Below are positions 26,901-36,559 of a stretch of 64,000 nucleotides of DNA, piece after piece (position 1 is the first letter of the stretch; each line of letters opens with the position of its first letter). Below the pieces are notes generated by a model, which saw nothing but the letters and a program-made list of their open reading frames with translations, made no database searches and was not told where the DNA came from. The translations under genes and the position numbers were made by a program. Location: the NCBI RefSeq assembly GCF_023016525.1, contig NZ_JALKCG010000001.1, positions 806,001 to 870,000 of the forward strand, in the 5' to 3' direction. Source of the DNA: Ancylobacter koreensis. Lineage in GTDB: Bacteria > Pseudomonadota > Alphaproteobacteria > Rhizobiales > Xanthobacteraceae.

Positions 26901-27137
26901 ACCTCCTTCGCCTTCATTCTAGGCGTTCTGCCGCTGGTGCTCGCCACCGGCGCGGGTGCCGCCTCGCGCAAGTCGATCGGCATCGCCGTGTTCTCCGGCA
27001 TGCTCGCCTCGACCTGCCTCGCCGTGCTGTTCGTGCCGTCCTTCTACACGGTGCTGCAGCGCTTCGAGGAATGGCGCACGCGCGGCAAGCCGGCTGCCGG
27101 CACGGTCGCTCCCGGCGCCCCGACGGCGGCGGGCTGA
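23967..27137 (+). CDS. RND (HAE1) multidrug efflux pump
   Basis: A 1056-residue inner-membrane transporter of the AcrB/MexB group. The N-terminus MISRFFIERPV is typical. Twelve membrane helices and two large periplasmic loops are present. The proton-relay residues are visible: the Asp pair in GIVVDDAIVIVEG on TM4 and Lys in SAKNAILIVEFA on TM10. Length matches the family. It should work as a trimer, taking substrates from the periplasm or outer leaflet and driving them out with the proton gradient. It is the second gene of an operon with the adaptor and is followed by a hairpin. No TolC/OprM-type channel gene follows, so a shared channel encoded elsewhere must complete the pump. Substrates are unknown. 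Confidence 0.94.
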   Translation: MISRFFIERPVLANVLALVFVLIGSVALLTLPVAQYPNVVPPTIQVTTLYPGASARTLVDTVALPIEQQVNGVEGMLYMQSTSASDGSYTLTVTFAIGTDPNMAQVLVQNRVAIALASLPQAVQVQGVTTQIKSTAILQFVNLYSPDGSYDSLFLANYGVINLQNEIARLDGVGNVAVFGAGQYAMRVWLNPDELQARQLTPQDVVDAIQQQSQEVASGVVGMPPVPKDQNFQFTLTMDGRLNDAADYENIIVKVSNADGGRITRLRDVARVEIGAQTYSQIFTYNDKPAAALGIYQLPEANSLQVATEVRAKMELLAKNFPPGLAYAIPFDTTVFVNASVTEVYKTLFEAGILVLIVILVFLQDWRATLVPATTVPVTIIGTFAAMAAMGFTVNLSTLFAIVLAIGIVVDDAIVIVEGVARHIERGLPGRLAAEKAMDELLGPIIGITLVLMAVFLPAAFMPGLTGQMYKQFALVIAATAFISAINAMTLKPTQCALWLRPPVPEEKRNFFYRGFNAVYNRAEHWYAGLIHHMVKASYIVVSVGLVLIGLAIWGITRVPTGFLPTEDQGYVLIGAQLPDAASLGRTADVMDKISKIVGATPGVKDVIAISGVSVLDNNATLPNAGVAYVMLQPWDERDKAGQGLLWMYETLNKQLAQIEEARTFVLVPPAIQGVGNASGFTMMLQQKDGSFDFPELQGATQQVVANASTQSALQRLSTSFRANVPQLYLKIDRIKAETLGVTVGQVFSTVQGFVGSSYVTQFNEFGQTFQAYIQAEADFRRTPEEILNLKIRTPEGVMVPLGTLATVEPSFGPPLITLYNLYPATTVQGAPATGFSSGQALQIMDQVADATLPPGMGYDWTAMSYQEVIVGNEVYYVFGLAILLVYFVLAGQYESWILPFSVLLAVPLALLGTVAALTGLGVSNNLYTQIGLILLIALSAKNAILIVEFAREKRAEGMEIIEAATEAARLRFRPILMTSFAFILGVLPLVLATGAGAASRKSIGIAVFSGMLASTCLAVLFVPSFYTVLQRFEEWRTRGKPAAGTVAPGAPTAAG

Positions 27138-27146
27138 GCGCGCCGG

Positions 27147-27163
27147 GGCGGGCGGCGCCCGCC
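27147..27163 (+). terminator. Hairpin after RND pump gene
   Basis: GGCGGGC, loop GGC, GCCCGCC: a perfect 7-bp stem 9 nt after the pump stop codon, followed by only a short A/T stretch. Its position at the end of the efflux operon suggests termination. Confidence 0.4.
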
Positions 27164-27399
27164 TCAATTCGCGCCGTGATGGCGCTTCTCTAGGCGCCCG
27201 CCATGGCGGCGGCGTCAGGGCCAGGGTGCCGCGCCGTGCCGCCTGCGGGTGGGCCTCCTGCGGCCGCGCCGCCAAAGGCCCATGCGGACAGTGTGGCGCG
27301 ATTGCGGCACGATTCATGCGTTCTGTCGGACTGTTCCGTCCGGTCCGGCCCGTCTAGGATCGCCGGTGCCGGTGGTCTTCGGTCTTTCAGTTGGTGCCT

Positions 27400-30300
27400 A
27401 TGACAATCTTCGCCAGCCTGCATCACGTCACGGCCTACAAGTACGACCGCCCGGTCGCGCTCGGCCCTCAGATCATCAGGCTGCGCCCGGCGCCGCATTG
27501 CCGCACGCCGGTGAAGAGCTACTCGCTCAAGGTCACGCCCTCGAACCATTTCGTGAACTGGCAACAGGACCCGTTCGGAAACTGGATGGCGCGCTTCGTC
27601 TTCCCGGAGAAGACGACGGAGTTCCGGGTCGAGGTCGACCTGATCGCCGACATGACGGTCTACAACCCGTTCGACTTCTTCATCGAGGAATATGCCGAGA
27701 CGCTGCCCTTCGCCTACCCGCCCGAGCTCGCCAAGGAGCTGGTGCCCTATCTGGAGCAGGAGCAGGACGGCCCGCTGATCGACGCCTTCGTCGACGAGGT
27801 GCGCCCGGCCGACGGCGACAAGACGGTGGACTACCTCGTCAACCTCAACCAGATGCTTCAGCAGCGCGTCGGCTATCTCATCCGCATGGAGCCGGGCGTG
27901 CAGGCGCCCGACGAGACGCTCTCGCTCGCCTCCGGCTCGTGCCGCGATTCCGGCTGGCTGCTGGTTCAGGTGCTGCGCCGGCTCGGCTTCGCCGCCCGCT
28001 TCGTCTCCGGCTACCTGATCCAGCTCAAGCCGGATGTGAAGGCGCTCGACGGCCCGACCGGCACGGAGGTCGACTTCACGGACCTGCACGCCTGGTGCGA
28101 GGTCTATCTGCCCGGCGCCGGCTGGATCGGCTTCGACCCGACCTCCGGCCTGCTGTGCGGCGAGAGCCACCTGCCGCTCTGCGCCACGCCGAACCCGCAA
28201 TCCGCCGCGCCGATCACCGGCGGCTTCACGGCGGAGGAGGGCACGACGACCACCTTCGACTTCGACATGCGGGTGACCCGTGTCGCCGAGAAGCCGCGCG
28301 TGACGTTGCCCTTCGCCGACGAGGCCTGGGCCGCGCTCGACGCGCTGGGCGACCGGGTCGACGCCGACCTCGCCGCGCAGGACGTGCGCCTCACCATGGG
28401 CGGCGAGCCGACCTTCATCTCCATCGACGACTACCAGAGCGCGGAGTGGAACACCTCCGCCGTCGGTCCCACCAAGCGCATCCGCGCCGACGACCTGATC
28501 CGCCGCCTGCGCCGGCGCTTCGCCCCCGGCGGCATGATGCATTACGGCCAGGGCAAGTGGTATCCGGGCGAGAGCCTGCCGCGCTGGACCTTCTCGCTCT
28601 ACTGGCGCAAGGACGGCAAGCCGATCTGGCGCGACCCCGAACTCATCGCCAATGAAGGGCTGACCAGCGCCAATGTCGAGGACGCCCGCGTCTTCACCGA
28701 GGGACTGGCCGACCGGCTCGGCGTCGGCGCCGGCTTCGTCTCGCCCGCTTTCGAGGACCCCGCCCACTGGATCCTCAAGGAAGCGGACCTGCCCGACAAT
28801 GTCGACCCGCTCGATTCCAAGCTGGAGGACCCTGAGGAGCGCTCGCGCATGGTGCGGGTGTTCGAGCGCGGGCTCGGCCGGCCGAGCGGCTATGTGCTGC
28901 CGGTGCAGCGCTGGCAGGCGCGCTCCTCGCGCGGCTGGGTGAGCGAGAAATGGCATTTCCGGCGCGGCAAGCTGTTCCTCGTGCCCGGCGATTCCCCGGT
29001 CGGCTTCCGCCTGCCGCTCGCCGCGCTGCCCTGGGTGCCGCCGGCGGCCTACCCCTATGTCAACCCGGCCGACCCGATGGCGATCTCCGGCGAACTGCCG
29101 GATGCCGAGACGCTGCACCAGCTCTACCGCCGCACCTCGGTCGAGGACGACAGCCAGCAGCGCGTCGACCAGGTGCTGACCGGCACCGGCTCGGTGCGCA
29201 CCGCACTCGCCATCGAGCCGCGCAACGGCCGGCTCTGCGTGTTCATGCCGCCGACCGAGCGGCTGGAGGATTATCTGGAACTGCTCGCCGCGATCGAGGT
29301 CACGGCGGCCGAGCTCAAGCTGCCGGTGCATATCGAGGGCTATACCCCGCCGGTCGATCCGCGCCTGAACGTCATCCGCGTCGCCCCCGATCCGGGCGTG
29401 ATCGAGGTGAACGTTCACCCGGCCTCGAACTGGAAGACCTGCGTCGAGATCACCCGCGACCTCTATGAGGAGGCGCGCCTTTCACGCCTCGGCACCGAGA
29501 AGTTCATGGTCGACGGGCGCCACACCGGCACGGGGGGCGGCAACCATGTGGTGGTCGGCGGCGCCATGCCGGCGGACAGCCCGTTCCTGCGCCGGCCCGA
29601 CCTGCTCAAGAGCCTCATCACCTACTGGCAGCGCCATCCCTCGCTGTCCTATCTGTTCTCCGGCCTGTTCATCGGCCCGACCAGCCAGGCGCCGCGCGTC
29701 GACGAGGCCCGCCACGACGTGCTCTACGAGCTCGAAATCGCCATGGCGAACGTGCCGGCGCCCGGCAAGGGCCAGGCGCCGCCGCCCTGGCTGGTCGACC
29801 GGCTGTTCCGCAACCTGCTGACCGACGTCACCGGCAACACGCACCGCTCGGAAATCTGCATCGACAAGCTGTTCTCGCCGGACGGGCCGACCGGCCGGCT
29901 CGGCCTCGTCGAGTTCCGGTCCTTCGAGATGCCGCCGGACTGGCGCATGTCGCTCGCCCAGCAGCTGCTGCTGCGCGCGCTCATCGCGTGGTTCTGGCGC
30001 GAGCCGCAGGAAGGCCCGCTCGCCCGCTGGGGCACCGCGCTGGCCGACCGTTTCATGCTGCCGCACTTCGTGTGGGCCGACTTCAAGGACGTGCTGAACG
30101 ATCTCGGCCGGGCCGGCTACGCGTTCGATCCGCTGTGGTTCGAGGCGCAGCGCGAGTTCCGCTTCCCCTATTTCGGGCAGGTCGAGCATGGCGGCGTGTC
30201 GCTGGAGCTGCGGCAGGCGCTGGAGCCCTGGCATGTGATGGGCGAAGAGGGCGCGGTCGGCGGCACGGTCCGTTTCGTCGATTCCTCGGTCGAGCGCCTG

Positions 30301-30711
30301 CAGGTGCGCGTCGAGGGGCTGAACCCGATCCGCCACATCGTGGCCTGCAACGGGCGGCGCCTGCCGCTGCTCGGTACCGGCCGCTTCGGCGAATATGTGG
30401 CGGGTGTGCGCTTCAAGGCGTGGCAGCCGGCCTCCGGCCTGCACCCGACGATTCCCGTGCACGCGCCGCTGACCTTCGATATTGTGGACCTGTGGTCGAA
30501 CCGCTCGCTGGGCGGCTGCGTCTACCATGTCGCGCATCCGGGCGGCCGAAACTACGAAACATTTCCGGTGAATTCGTACGAGGCGCAGGCGCGACGTCTG
30601 GCGCGCTTCCAGGATTACGGCCACACTCCCGGCTACCTGTTCGTGCCGCCGGAAGAGGCGTCCGCCGAATTCCCGGCGACGCTCGACCTGCGCCGCCCGG
30701 CGCGGATCTGA
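27400..30711 (+). CDS. Transglutaminase-like protein with DUF2126 domain
   Basis: An 1103-residue cytoplasmic protein (no signal or membrane helices). Residues 1-100 form the bacterial transglutaminase N-terminal domain ([12 protein letters not shown]). A transglutaminase/protease core follows with the Cys in GSCRDSGW, the His in DLHAWCE and the Asp in GFDPTSG, a complete catalytic triad. The remaining about 800 residues are DUF2126 (for example [10 protein letters not shown] and [11 protein letters not shown]), usual for this family. ATG 27400 gives [11 protein letters not shown], the normal family start; GTG 27391 is an alternative. It heads a three-gene run with an ATP-grasp/alpha-E protein and a second transglutaminase. 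Comparative genomics by Iyer and Aravind links this set to synthesis or trimming of amide-linked peptides; the substrate is unknown. Confidence 0.9.
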   Translation: MTIFASLHHVTAYKYDRPVALGPQIIRLRPAPHCRTPVKSYSLKVTPSNHFVNWQQDPFGNWMARFVFPEKTTEFRVEVDLIADMTVYNPFDFFIEEYAETLPFAYPPELAKELVPYLEQEQDGPLIDAFVDEVRPADGDKTVDYLVNLNQMLQQRVGYLIRMEPGVQAPDETLSLASGSCRDSGWLLVQVLRRLGFAARFVSGYLIQLKPDVKALDGPTGTEVDFTDLHAWCEVYLPGAGWIGFDPTSGLLCGESHLPLCATPNPQSAAPITGGFTAEEGTTTTFDFDMRVTRVAEKPRVTLPFADEAWAALDALGDRVDADLAAQDVRLTMGGEPTFISIDDYQSAEWNTSAVGPTKRIRADDLIRRLRRRFAPGGMMHYGQGKWYPGESLPRWTFSLYWRKDGKPIWRDPELIANEGLTSANVEDARVFTEGLADRLGVGAGFVSPAFEDPAHWILKEADLPDNVDPLDSKLEDPEERSRMVRVFERGLGRPSGYVLPVQRWQARSSRGWVSEKWHFRRGKLFLVPGDSPVGFRLPLAALPWVPPAAYPYVNPADPMAISGELPDAETLHQLYRRTSVEDDSQQRVDQVLTGTGSVRTALAIEPRNGRLCVFMPPTERLEDYLELLAAIEVTAAELKLPVHIEGYTPPVDPRLNVIRVAPDPGVIEVNVHPASNWKTCVEITRDLYEEARLSRLGTEKFMVDGRHTGTGGGNHVVVGGAMPADSPFLRRPDLLKSLITYWQRHPSLSYLFSGLFIGPTSQAPRVDEARHDVLYELEIAMANVPAPGKGQAPPPWLVDRLFRNLLTDVTGNTHRSEICIDKLFSPDGPTGRLGLVEFRSFEMPPDWRMSLAQQLLLRALIAWFWREPQEGPLARWGTALADRFMLPHFVWADFKDVLNDLGRAGYAFDPLWFEAQREFRFPYFGQVEHGGVSLELRQALEPWHVMGEEGAVGGTVRFVDSSVERLQVRVEGLNPIRHIVACNGRRLPLLGTGRFGEYVAGVRFKAWQPASGLHPTIPVHAPLTFDIVDLWSNRSLGGCVYHVAHPGGRNYETFPVNSYEAQARRLARFQDYGHTPGYLFVPPEEASAEFPATLDLRRPARI

Positions 30712-30834
30712 CGCGGCGCATGGCGAGCGCGTGCCAGAGGCCGCGGCCCGTGCGTGCGTTCACGCGCGCGCAGCCACGGACGTCGCGGGCAGGCGGAATG
30801 CGTTCCCTTTCGTCGGGCGCGCCGAGGAACGGAC

Positions 30835-33348
30835 ATGGCCGGACGCGGTGAGGCGAAGGCCCGGACCCGCCGCTTCGAGGAAGCGGCGGTCGAGGCACTG
30901 CTGGCGGATTACAAGCCCTTGCCCGGCGTGCACGACGAGCTCGTGGACGCGGAGGGGCGTCCGCGCGCGCACTGGACGCCGCTGCTCGCGGCGCTGGCCG
31001 AGATGGGGGCGGAGGAGGTGCAGCGCCGCTTCAGCGCCGCCGACCGCCACCTCTACCGTTCCGGCGTGTTCTACCGCGTCTATGACGACCCGAACGGCGG
31101 CGAGCGGCCCTGGCCGATCTCGCACCTGCCACTCGTCATCGACGCCACCGAATGGCAGGCGCTGGAGCGCGGGCTGATCCAGCGCGCGCAGCTCATGGAG
31201 TCTGTGCTTTCCGACGTCTACGGCGCCGGCCATCTATTGCGTTCGGGCGCGCTGCCGGCGGCGGCGGTGGCCGGAAGCCCGGATTTCCTGCGCCCCATGG
31301 TGGGCGTCGACCCCCATGGCGGCAGCTTCCTGAAGATCTACGCCGCCGATATCGGGCGCGGCCCGGACGGGCACTGGTGGGTGATCTCCGACCGCACCCA
31401 GTCGCCCTCCGGCGCGGGCTATGCACTGGAAAACCGCATCGCCATCGCCCGCGCCATGCCGGACCTCGCGCGCTCGCTGAACGTGCGACGGCTGGCCGGC
31501 TATTTCCAGGCGCTGCGCGCCGGCCTCACCCGGCTCGACCGCTCCGGCGAGGGGAGGGTGGGGCTGCTCACTCCGGGCCCGCTGAACGAGACCTATTTCG
31601 AGCACGCCTATCTCGCCCGCTATCTCGGCTTCGTGCTGCTGGAGGGCGACGATCTCACGGTGCGCGACAATGTGGTCTATGTCCGCACCGTCGCCGGGCT
31701 GAAGCGGGTCGACGTGCTGCTGCGCCGCCTCGACGCCGATTATGCCGACCCGCTGGAGCTGAACCCCGGCTCGCGGCTCGGCGTGCCCGGCCTCATGCAG
31801 GCCGTGCGCGCCGGCGGGGTGGCGCTGGCCAACGCGCTCGGCTCCGGCGTCGTCGAGGCTCCCGCCATGATGGGCTTCCTGCCCAAGCTCGGCATGCCCG
31901 TGCTCGGCGAGGCGCCGATCCTGCCCAACGTCGCGACCTGGTGGTGCGGCCAGGCGGCCGAGCGCGAGCGCGTGCTGGACGGTCTCGACGATCTCGTCAT
32001 CGCCCCGGCCTTCCGCCGCACCCTGCCGGGCCTGCTCGACGAGGGCGCGGTGATCGGCGCCGATCTCGATCCCGCCCGTCGGGCCGCCGTCGAGACGGCG
32101 ATCCGTACGCGCGGCGTCGACATTGTCGGCCAGGAGGCGGTGCGCATGTCGACCATGCCGGTCTGGCGCGAGGGCCGGCTGGAGCCGCACCCCTTCATCC
32201 TGCGCATCTTCGTGGCGGCGACGGAGTCGGGCTGGACGGTGATGCCCGGCGGCTTCGCCCGCGTTTCCGAGAGCCTCGACCCGCGCGCGGTGAGCATGCA
32301 GGGCGGCGGGCGCTCGGCGGATGTCTGGGTGCTCGACGCCGCTCCCGTCGAGCAGACGACGCTGCTGCCGGCCGCCGGCCATGTCGAGATCAAGCGCCAG
32401 ACCGGGCCGCTGCCGAGCCGGGCGGCCGACAATTTCTTCTGGCTCGGGCGTTATGTGGAGCGCGCCGAATGCACGCTGCGCCTGCTGCGCACGCTGGCCG
32501 GCCGGCTGTCCTCGACCGCCGACGGGGGCGGCGGTTCGGTGCCCAAGCTGCTCGACCTGCTGCAATATTGGGGCGCCGCGCCGGACGACGTGACGCGCGT
32601 GCGGCCCGTCCGCCATGTGCTGGCCGCGCTGTCGCGGCGCGACCTGCCGGGCGCGCTGCCCAATCTCATCGAGGCGGCGCGCCACACCGCCTCGGTGATC
32701 CGCGACCGGCTGTCGCCGGATGCCTGGCGCACGCTGGCCGACCTCGCGCTGATGATGGACGAGCCCGTGCCGGCCACCAGCGCCGAGCCCGACGCCTATG
32801 AGCGCACCGACCGGGCGCTGCGCGCGCTCGCCGCCTTCTCCGGCCTCGCCTCGGAGAACATGAACCGGCTCGCCGGCTGGCATTTCCTCGATCTCGGCCG
32901 GCGCATCGAGCGCGCCATCGCCACCTGCCGCTTCGCCTCGACCCTGGTCGGCGAGACGCCCTCCGCCAGCGCGCTCGACGTGCTGCTGGAGCTGTGCGAC
33001 AGCCAGATCACCTACCGCTCGCGTTATGTGATGGTGGAGAGTCGCGCGCCGGTGCTCGATCTCGTGCTGCTCGACCCGGTCAATCCGCGCTCGCTCGCCT
33101 TCCAGATCGAGGCCATCGTCGCCCATATCGCGGCGCTGCCCGGCCATGTCGGCGACGAGCCGCCCCCGCCCGAGGAGCGGCTCGCCGCCCGGCTTTCCGC
33201 CTCGATGAAGGCGTTCAGTGCCGCCGAATTCGACGATGCGCGGCTGTGGCAGGTCGAATCCGAGCTGATGGAGCTCTCCAACGACGTCGCCGAGCGCTAC
33301 TTCATCCAGAACCAGCCGGTGGAGACGCCGTGGGAGCTTCTGGCGTGA
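30835..33348 (+). CDS. Circularly permuted ATP-grasp / alpha-E fusion protein
   Basis: An 837-residue two-part protein. The N-terminal about 490 residues are a circularly permuted ATP-grasp domain (for example VDPHGGSFLKIYAADIGR and the LTPGPLNETYFEHAYLAR segment), predicted to form amide bonds with ATP. The C-terminal about 320 residues are the all-helical alpha-E domain, starting at PSRAADNFFWLGRYVERAE, a hallmark of DUF403. In many bacteria the two halves are separate genes; here they are fused. ATG 30835 has GAGGA 6 nt upstream. The stop overlaps the next gene's GTG start (GTGA). With transglutaminases on both sides it forms the ATP-dependent part of a predicted peptide-modification system. 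Confidence 0.91.
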   Translation: MAGRGEAKARTRRFEEAAVEALLADYKPLPGVHDELVDAEGRPRAHWTPLLAALAEMGAEEVQRRFSAADRHLYRSGVFYRVYDDPNGGERPWPISHLPLVIDATEWQALERGLIQRAQLMESVLSDVYGAGHLLRSGALPAAAVAGSPDFLRPMVGVDPHGGSFLKIYAADIGRGPDGHWWVISDRTQSPSGAGYALENRIAIARAMPDLARSLNVRRLAGYFQALRAGLTRLDRSGEGRVGLLTPGPLNETYFEHAYLARYLGFVLLEGDDLTVRDNVVYVRTVAGLKRVDVLLRRLDADYADPLELNPGSRLGVPGLMQAVRAGGVALANALGSGVVEAPAMMGFLPKLGMPVLGEAPILPNVATWWCGQAAERERVLDGLDDLVIAPAFRRTLPGLLDEGAVIGADLDPARRAAVETAIRTRGVDIVGQEAVRMSTMPVWREGRLEPHPFILRIFVAATESGWTVMPGGFARVSESLDPRAVSMQGGGRSADVWVLDAAPVEQTTLLPAAGHVEIKRQTGPLPSRAADNFFWLGRYVERAECTLRLLRTLAGRLSSTADGGGGSVPKLLDLLQYWGAAPDDVTRVRPVRHVLAALSRRDLPGALPNLIEAARHTASVIRDRLSPDAWRTLADLALMMDEPVPATSAEPDAYERTDRALRALAAFSGLASENMNRLAGWHFLDLGRRIERAIATCRFASTLVGETPSASALDVLLELCDSQITYRSRYVMVESRAPVLDLVLLDPVNPRSLAFQIEAIVAHIAALPGHVGDEPPPPEERLAARLSASMKAFSAAEFDDARLWQVESELMELSNDVAERYFIQNQPVETPWELLA

Positions 33349-34250
33349 AGTACGACATCCACCAGACCACGGCCTATGCCTACGACTCGCCGGTGCCGGT
33401 GGCGCGCCACGTCGTGCGCATGGCGCCGGTGGACCGGCCGAACCAGCGCGTCGTCGCCAGCCATTTCACGGTCGAGCCCGAGCCGGTGGAATGGACCGAG
33501 ACGCGCGACTTCTTCGGCAACAAGGTCGTCCATATCCGCATCGAGACCGCGCATAAGAGCTTCACCGTGCGGACGCGTGCCCGCGTCGAGGTGGAGGAGC
33601 CGCCGCCCGTCGATGCCGAGAGCGGGCCGAGCTGGGAGGAGGTGCGCGAGGCGGCCGATGCCAGCGCCGACCTCTCCGGGGCCTCGCCGGCGCATCATCT
33701 GTTCCCGAGCCCGGCCGTGCCGCTGAGCGAGGACATCACGGCGTGGGCGGGGGAGAGCTTTCCGCCCGGCCGGCCCATGCTGGCCGGCGCCATCGACCTG
33801 ATGAACCGGCTGCATGCCGAATTCACCTACGACCCGCGCGCCACCGACGTCTCGACGCCGCCGCTGGAGGCGTTCGGCATGCGGCGCGGCGTGTGCCAGG
33901 ACTTCGCGCACATCATGATCGCCGGCCTGCGCGGGCTCGGCCTGCCGGCGGCCTATGTCTCCGGCTTCCTGCGCACCGAGCCGCCGCCCGGCCGGGAGCG
34001 CCTCCAGGGCGCCGATGCCACCCATGCCTGGGTATCGGTCTGGTGCGGCGAGGATATCGGCTGGCAGGGGCTGGACCCCACCAACGCGCTCATCGTCGCG
34101 ACCGATCACGTGGTGCTGGCGGTCGGGCGCGACTACACCGACGTGGCGCCGATCGGCGGCGTGGTCTTCGGCTCGGGCGGGCAGGAGCTGACGGTGGAGG
34201 TCGACGTCATCCCGATCCCGCCGGAGAAGGAAGTGGCCGCGAAGGGATAG
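33345..34250 (+). CDS. Transglutaminase-family protein
   Basis: A 301-residue protein with the bacterial transglutaminase N-terminal domain (HQTTAYAYDSPV) and a transglutaminase-like core. The catalytic Cys is in RRGVCQDFAH, His in THAWVSVW and Asp in GLDPTNAL. The start is GTG 33345, overlapping the stop of the ATP-grasp/alpha-E gene (GTGA), so the two are coupled. Family members are thought to act as peptidases or amide-transfer enzymes on the product made by the ATP-grasp partner. The Anbu proteasome-like subunit that often accompanies these genes is not found next to this set. Confidence 0.9.
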   Translation: MKYDIHQTTAYAYDSPVPVARHVVRMAPVDRPNQRVVASHFTVEPEPVEWTETRDFFGNKVVHIRIETAHKSFTVRTRARVEVEEPPPVDAESGPSWEEVREAADASADLSGASPAHHLFPSPAVPLSEDITAWAGESFPPGRPMLAGAIDLMNRLHAEFTYDPRATDVSTPPLEAFGMRRGVCQDFAHIMIAGLRGLGLPAAYVSGFLRTEPPPGRERLQGADATHAWVSVWCGEDIGWQGLDPTNALIVATDHVVLAVGRDYTDVAPIGGVVFGSGGQELTVEVDVIPIPPEKEVAAKG

Positions 34251-34347
34251 CGCGCGCCGGGCCGCCTCGCGGCCTGCGGGACAGAGGGCGCCGGGCGGGG
34301 TAGACAGGGGGACCGCGCCGTCCCGAATCGCTCCGCATGGACGCTTC

Positions 34348-35715
34348 ATGACCGATACCGCCAATCCCCGTACCGCCCGCCCCGATGCGCCGCCTGCCCG
34401 CGAGGATGACGGCTTTCTCGCCAGCCTCGCGGTCTATCTGCGCCCGCGCGTGCTCATCGTCATCCTGCTCGGCTTCTCCTCCGGCCTGCCGCTGGCGCTG
34501 TCGGGAGCGACGCTGACCATCTGGATGGCCGAGGCGAAGGTGAACCTCGCCACCATCGGACTCTTCGCGCTGGTCGGCGTGCCCTATAATTTCAAGTTCG
34601 TCTGGGCCCCGCTGGTCGATGCGCTCGACGTGCCGCTGCTCGGGCGCTGGCTCGGCCGGCGGCGGGGCTGGCTGGTGTTCACCCAGCTCCTGCTCGCGGT
34701 CGCCATCGTCTGGCTCGGCTTCCAGGATCCGGTCACGGGGCCCTGGCACGTGGCGCTCGGCGCGCTGCTGGTGGCGGCGGCTTCGGCGACGCAGGACATC
34801 GTGGTCGACGCCTTCCGCGTCGAGAGCCTGGAGACCCGCGAACAGGCCGCCGGCATGGCCGGCTATGTCGCTGCCTACCGGGTCGGCATGCTGGCCTCGG
34901 GTGCCGGCGTGGTGCTGCTGGTGGCCTGGTTCGAGGTGCTCGGCGTGCCGCGCGCCGATGTGTGGCGCTGGGGCTATCTCGCCGCCGCCCTCATGGTCGG
35001 CGTCGGCCTCGTCGCCTCGCTGCTCGCGAAGGAGCCGGCGGGCGAGCCCGTCGTCAAGCACGAGGAGAACGTGCTCCGCCGCGTCGGCCAGACGGCGGTC
35101 GGGGCTTTCGGCGCCTTCCTGACCCGCAACAACGCGGTGGCGATCCTGCTGTTCGTGGTGCTGTTCAAGTTCTGCGATGCCTTCGCCGGCGCGCTGACCG
35201 GCGCCTTCGTCATCGACATCGGCTTCGATAAAGCGACCTATGCCGGCGTGGTGAAGGGCGTCGGCTTCGCGGCGGCGCTGATCGGCGGCTTCGCCGGCGG
35301 GGTGATCGCCCGCGCCCTGCCGCTCGCCACGGCGCTGTGGGTGGCGGGCATCCTCCAGATGCTGTCCAACCTCGCCTTTTCCTGGCAGGCGTGGATGGGG
35401 GTGGACGTCGCGGCGCTGACGGCGACCATCGTGATCGAGAACTTCACCGGCGCCATCGGCACGGTGATCTTCGTCGCCTACATCTCCGCGCTCTGCGGCG
35501 ACCGCGCGCATACCGCGACCCAATACGCGCTGCTGACCGCGCTGGCCGCGGTGGGGCGCACCTTCCTCGCCTCCTCCGCCGGCTTCGTGGCGCAGGAGAC
35601 GGGATGGATGGCGTTCTTCGCCGTGACCTCGCTGGCGGCGATCCCCGGCCTCGCCCTGCTCGGCTGGCTGCAGGCGCGCGGCCATTTCCGCGAGCTGGCG
35701 GCGACGAAAGCGTAG
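34348..35715 (+). CDS. AmpG-like MFS muropeptide permease
   Basis: A 455-residue major facilitator with about 12-14 hydrophobic helices. The N-terminal region, LLGFSSGLPLALSGATL and later GVPYNFKFVWAPLVD, is characteristic of AmpG, the permease that imports anhydromuropeptides for cell-wall recycling; in some bacteria AmpG activity also controls beta-lactamase induction. The N-terminus has a 30-residue Pro/Arg-rich extension before TM1. It follows the transglutaminase gene by about 100 nt on the same strand. No ampC or ampR is in the window. Single substrate assignment (GlcNAc-anhydroMurNAc peptides) is by family. Confidence 0.85.
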   Translation: MTDTANPRTARPDAPPAREDDGFLASLAVYLRPRVLIVILLGFSSGLPLALSGATLTIWMAEAKVNLATIGLFALVGVPYNFKFVWAPLVDALDVPLLGRWLGRRRGWLVFTQLLLAVAIVWLGFQDPVTGPWHVALGALLVAAASATQDIVVDAFRVESLETREQAAGMAGYVAAYRVGMLASGAGVVLLVAWFEVLGVPRADVWRWGYLAAALMVGVGLVASLLAKEPAGEPVVKHEENVLRRVGQTAVGAFGAFLTRNNAVAILLFVVLFKFCDAFAGALTGAFVIDIGFDKATYAGVVKGVGFAAALIGGFAGGVIARALPLATALWVAGILQMLSNLAFSWQAWMGVDVAALTATIVIENFTGAIGTVIFVAYISALCGDRAHTATQYALLTALAAVGRTFLASSAGFVAQETGWMAFFAVTSLAAIPGLALLGWLQARGHFRELAATKA

Positions 35716-35752
35716 CGGGCGCGCCGAGCGGCACAGCTTCGCGGCGCGATCT

Positions 35753-36358
35753 TCAGAAGCTCGTGCGCGCCCGGATCGCCGCCGCCAGCGTGCCCTCGTC
35801 GAGATAGTCGAGCTCGCCGCCGACCGGCACACCATGGGCGAGCCGCGTGACCTTCACGCCGCAATCGCGCAGGAGTTCGGTGACGTAATGGGCGGTGGTC
35901 TGCCCGTCCACCGTGGCGCCCAGCGCCAGCAGCACCTCCTTGACGGTGCCGCCGTGCACGCGCGCCACCAGCGTCTTGAGGTTCAGCTCGTCCGGCCCGA
36001 TGCCGTCGAGCGGCGAGAGCGTGCCGCCGAGCACGTGGTACTTCGCGTTCAGCGCCCCCGCCCGCTCCAGCGCCCAGAGGTCGGAGACGTCGGCGACGAC
36101 GACCAGAAGCGTCTCGTCGCGCGTCTCGTCGATGCACACCGAGCAGGGGTCGCGCACGTCGAGATTGCCGCAGACGCGGCAGGTCGAGACCTTGCCGAGC
36201 ACCTCCCCGAACGCGCCCGCCAGCGGCGCCATGAGCTGCTCGCGCTTCTTGATGAGGTGCAGCGCCGCCCGCCGCGCCGAGCGCGGGCCGAGGCCCGGCA
36301 CACGGGCGAGCAACTGGATCAGGCGTTCGATCTCGGGACCGGCGACGGAGCGGGGCAT
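35753..36358 (-). CDS. recR: Recombination mediator RecR
   Basis: A 201-residue RecR. The N-terminal helix-hairpin-helix has the motif [18 protein letters not shown] four-Cys zinc finger follows (CRVCGN and CSVC), then a Toprim domain with [15 protein letters not shown] and a C-terminal Walker B-like region. It acts with RecF/RecO to load RecA on gapped DNA. The start was set at ATG 36358, because GAGG lies 6 nt upstream of it but directly abuts the in-frame ATG at 36364. In most bacteria recR follows dnaX and ybaB; here its upstream neighbour is a divergent antiporter gene and no dnaX or ybaB is present. Confidence 0.97.
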   Translation of the reverse strand: MPRSVAGPEIERLIQLLARVPGLGPRSARRAALHLIKKREQLMAPLAGAFGEVLGKVSTCRVCGNLDVRDPCSVCIDETRDETLLVVVADVSDLWALERAGALNAKYHVLGGTLSPLDGIGPDELNLKTLVARVHGGTVKEVLLALGATVDGQTTAHYVTELLRDCGVKVTRLAHGVPVGGELDYLDEGTLAAAIRARTSF

Positions 36359-36559
36359 GGGCATCCTCGGAGCCGGCGGAAGGGTGCACCGGCGGTGTCG
36401 CTCCCGGTCTAGCGCAGCGCGCGCCGCCGCGCCAAGGCCGCGTGAGCGCGCGGCGATGGCGGGCGATCACATCGGCGGTGAGCGGGTCCGGTTTTGCTCG
36501 ACACTGCGGGAGGGGGTTGATACCCCGGAACGACAACAATGACACAGACGGGAGGACCG

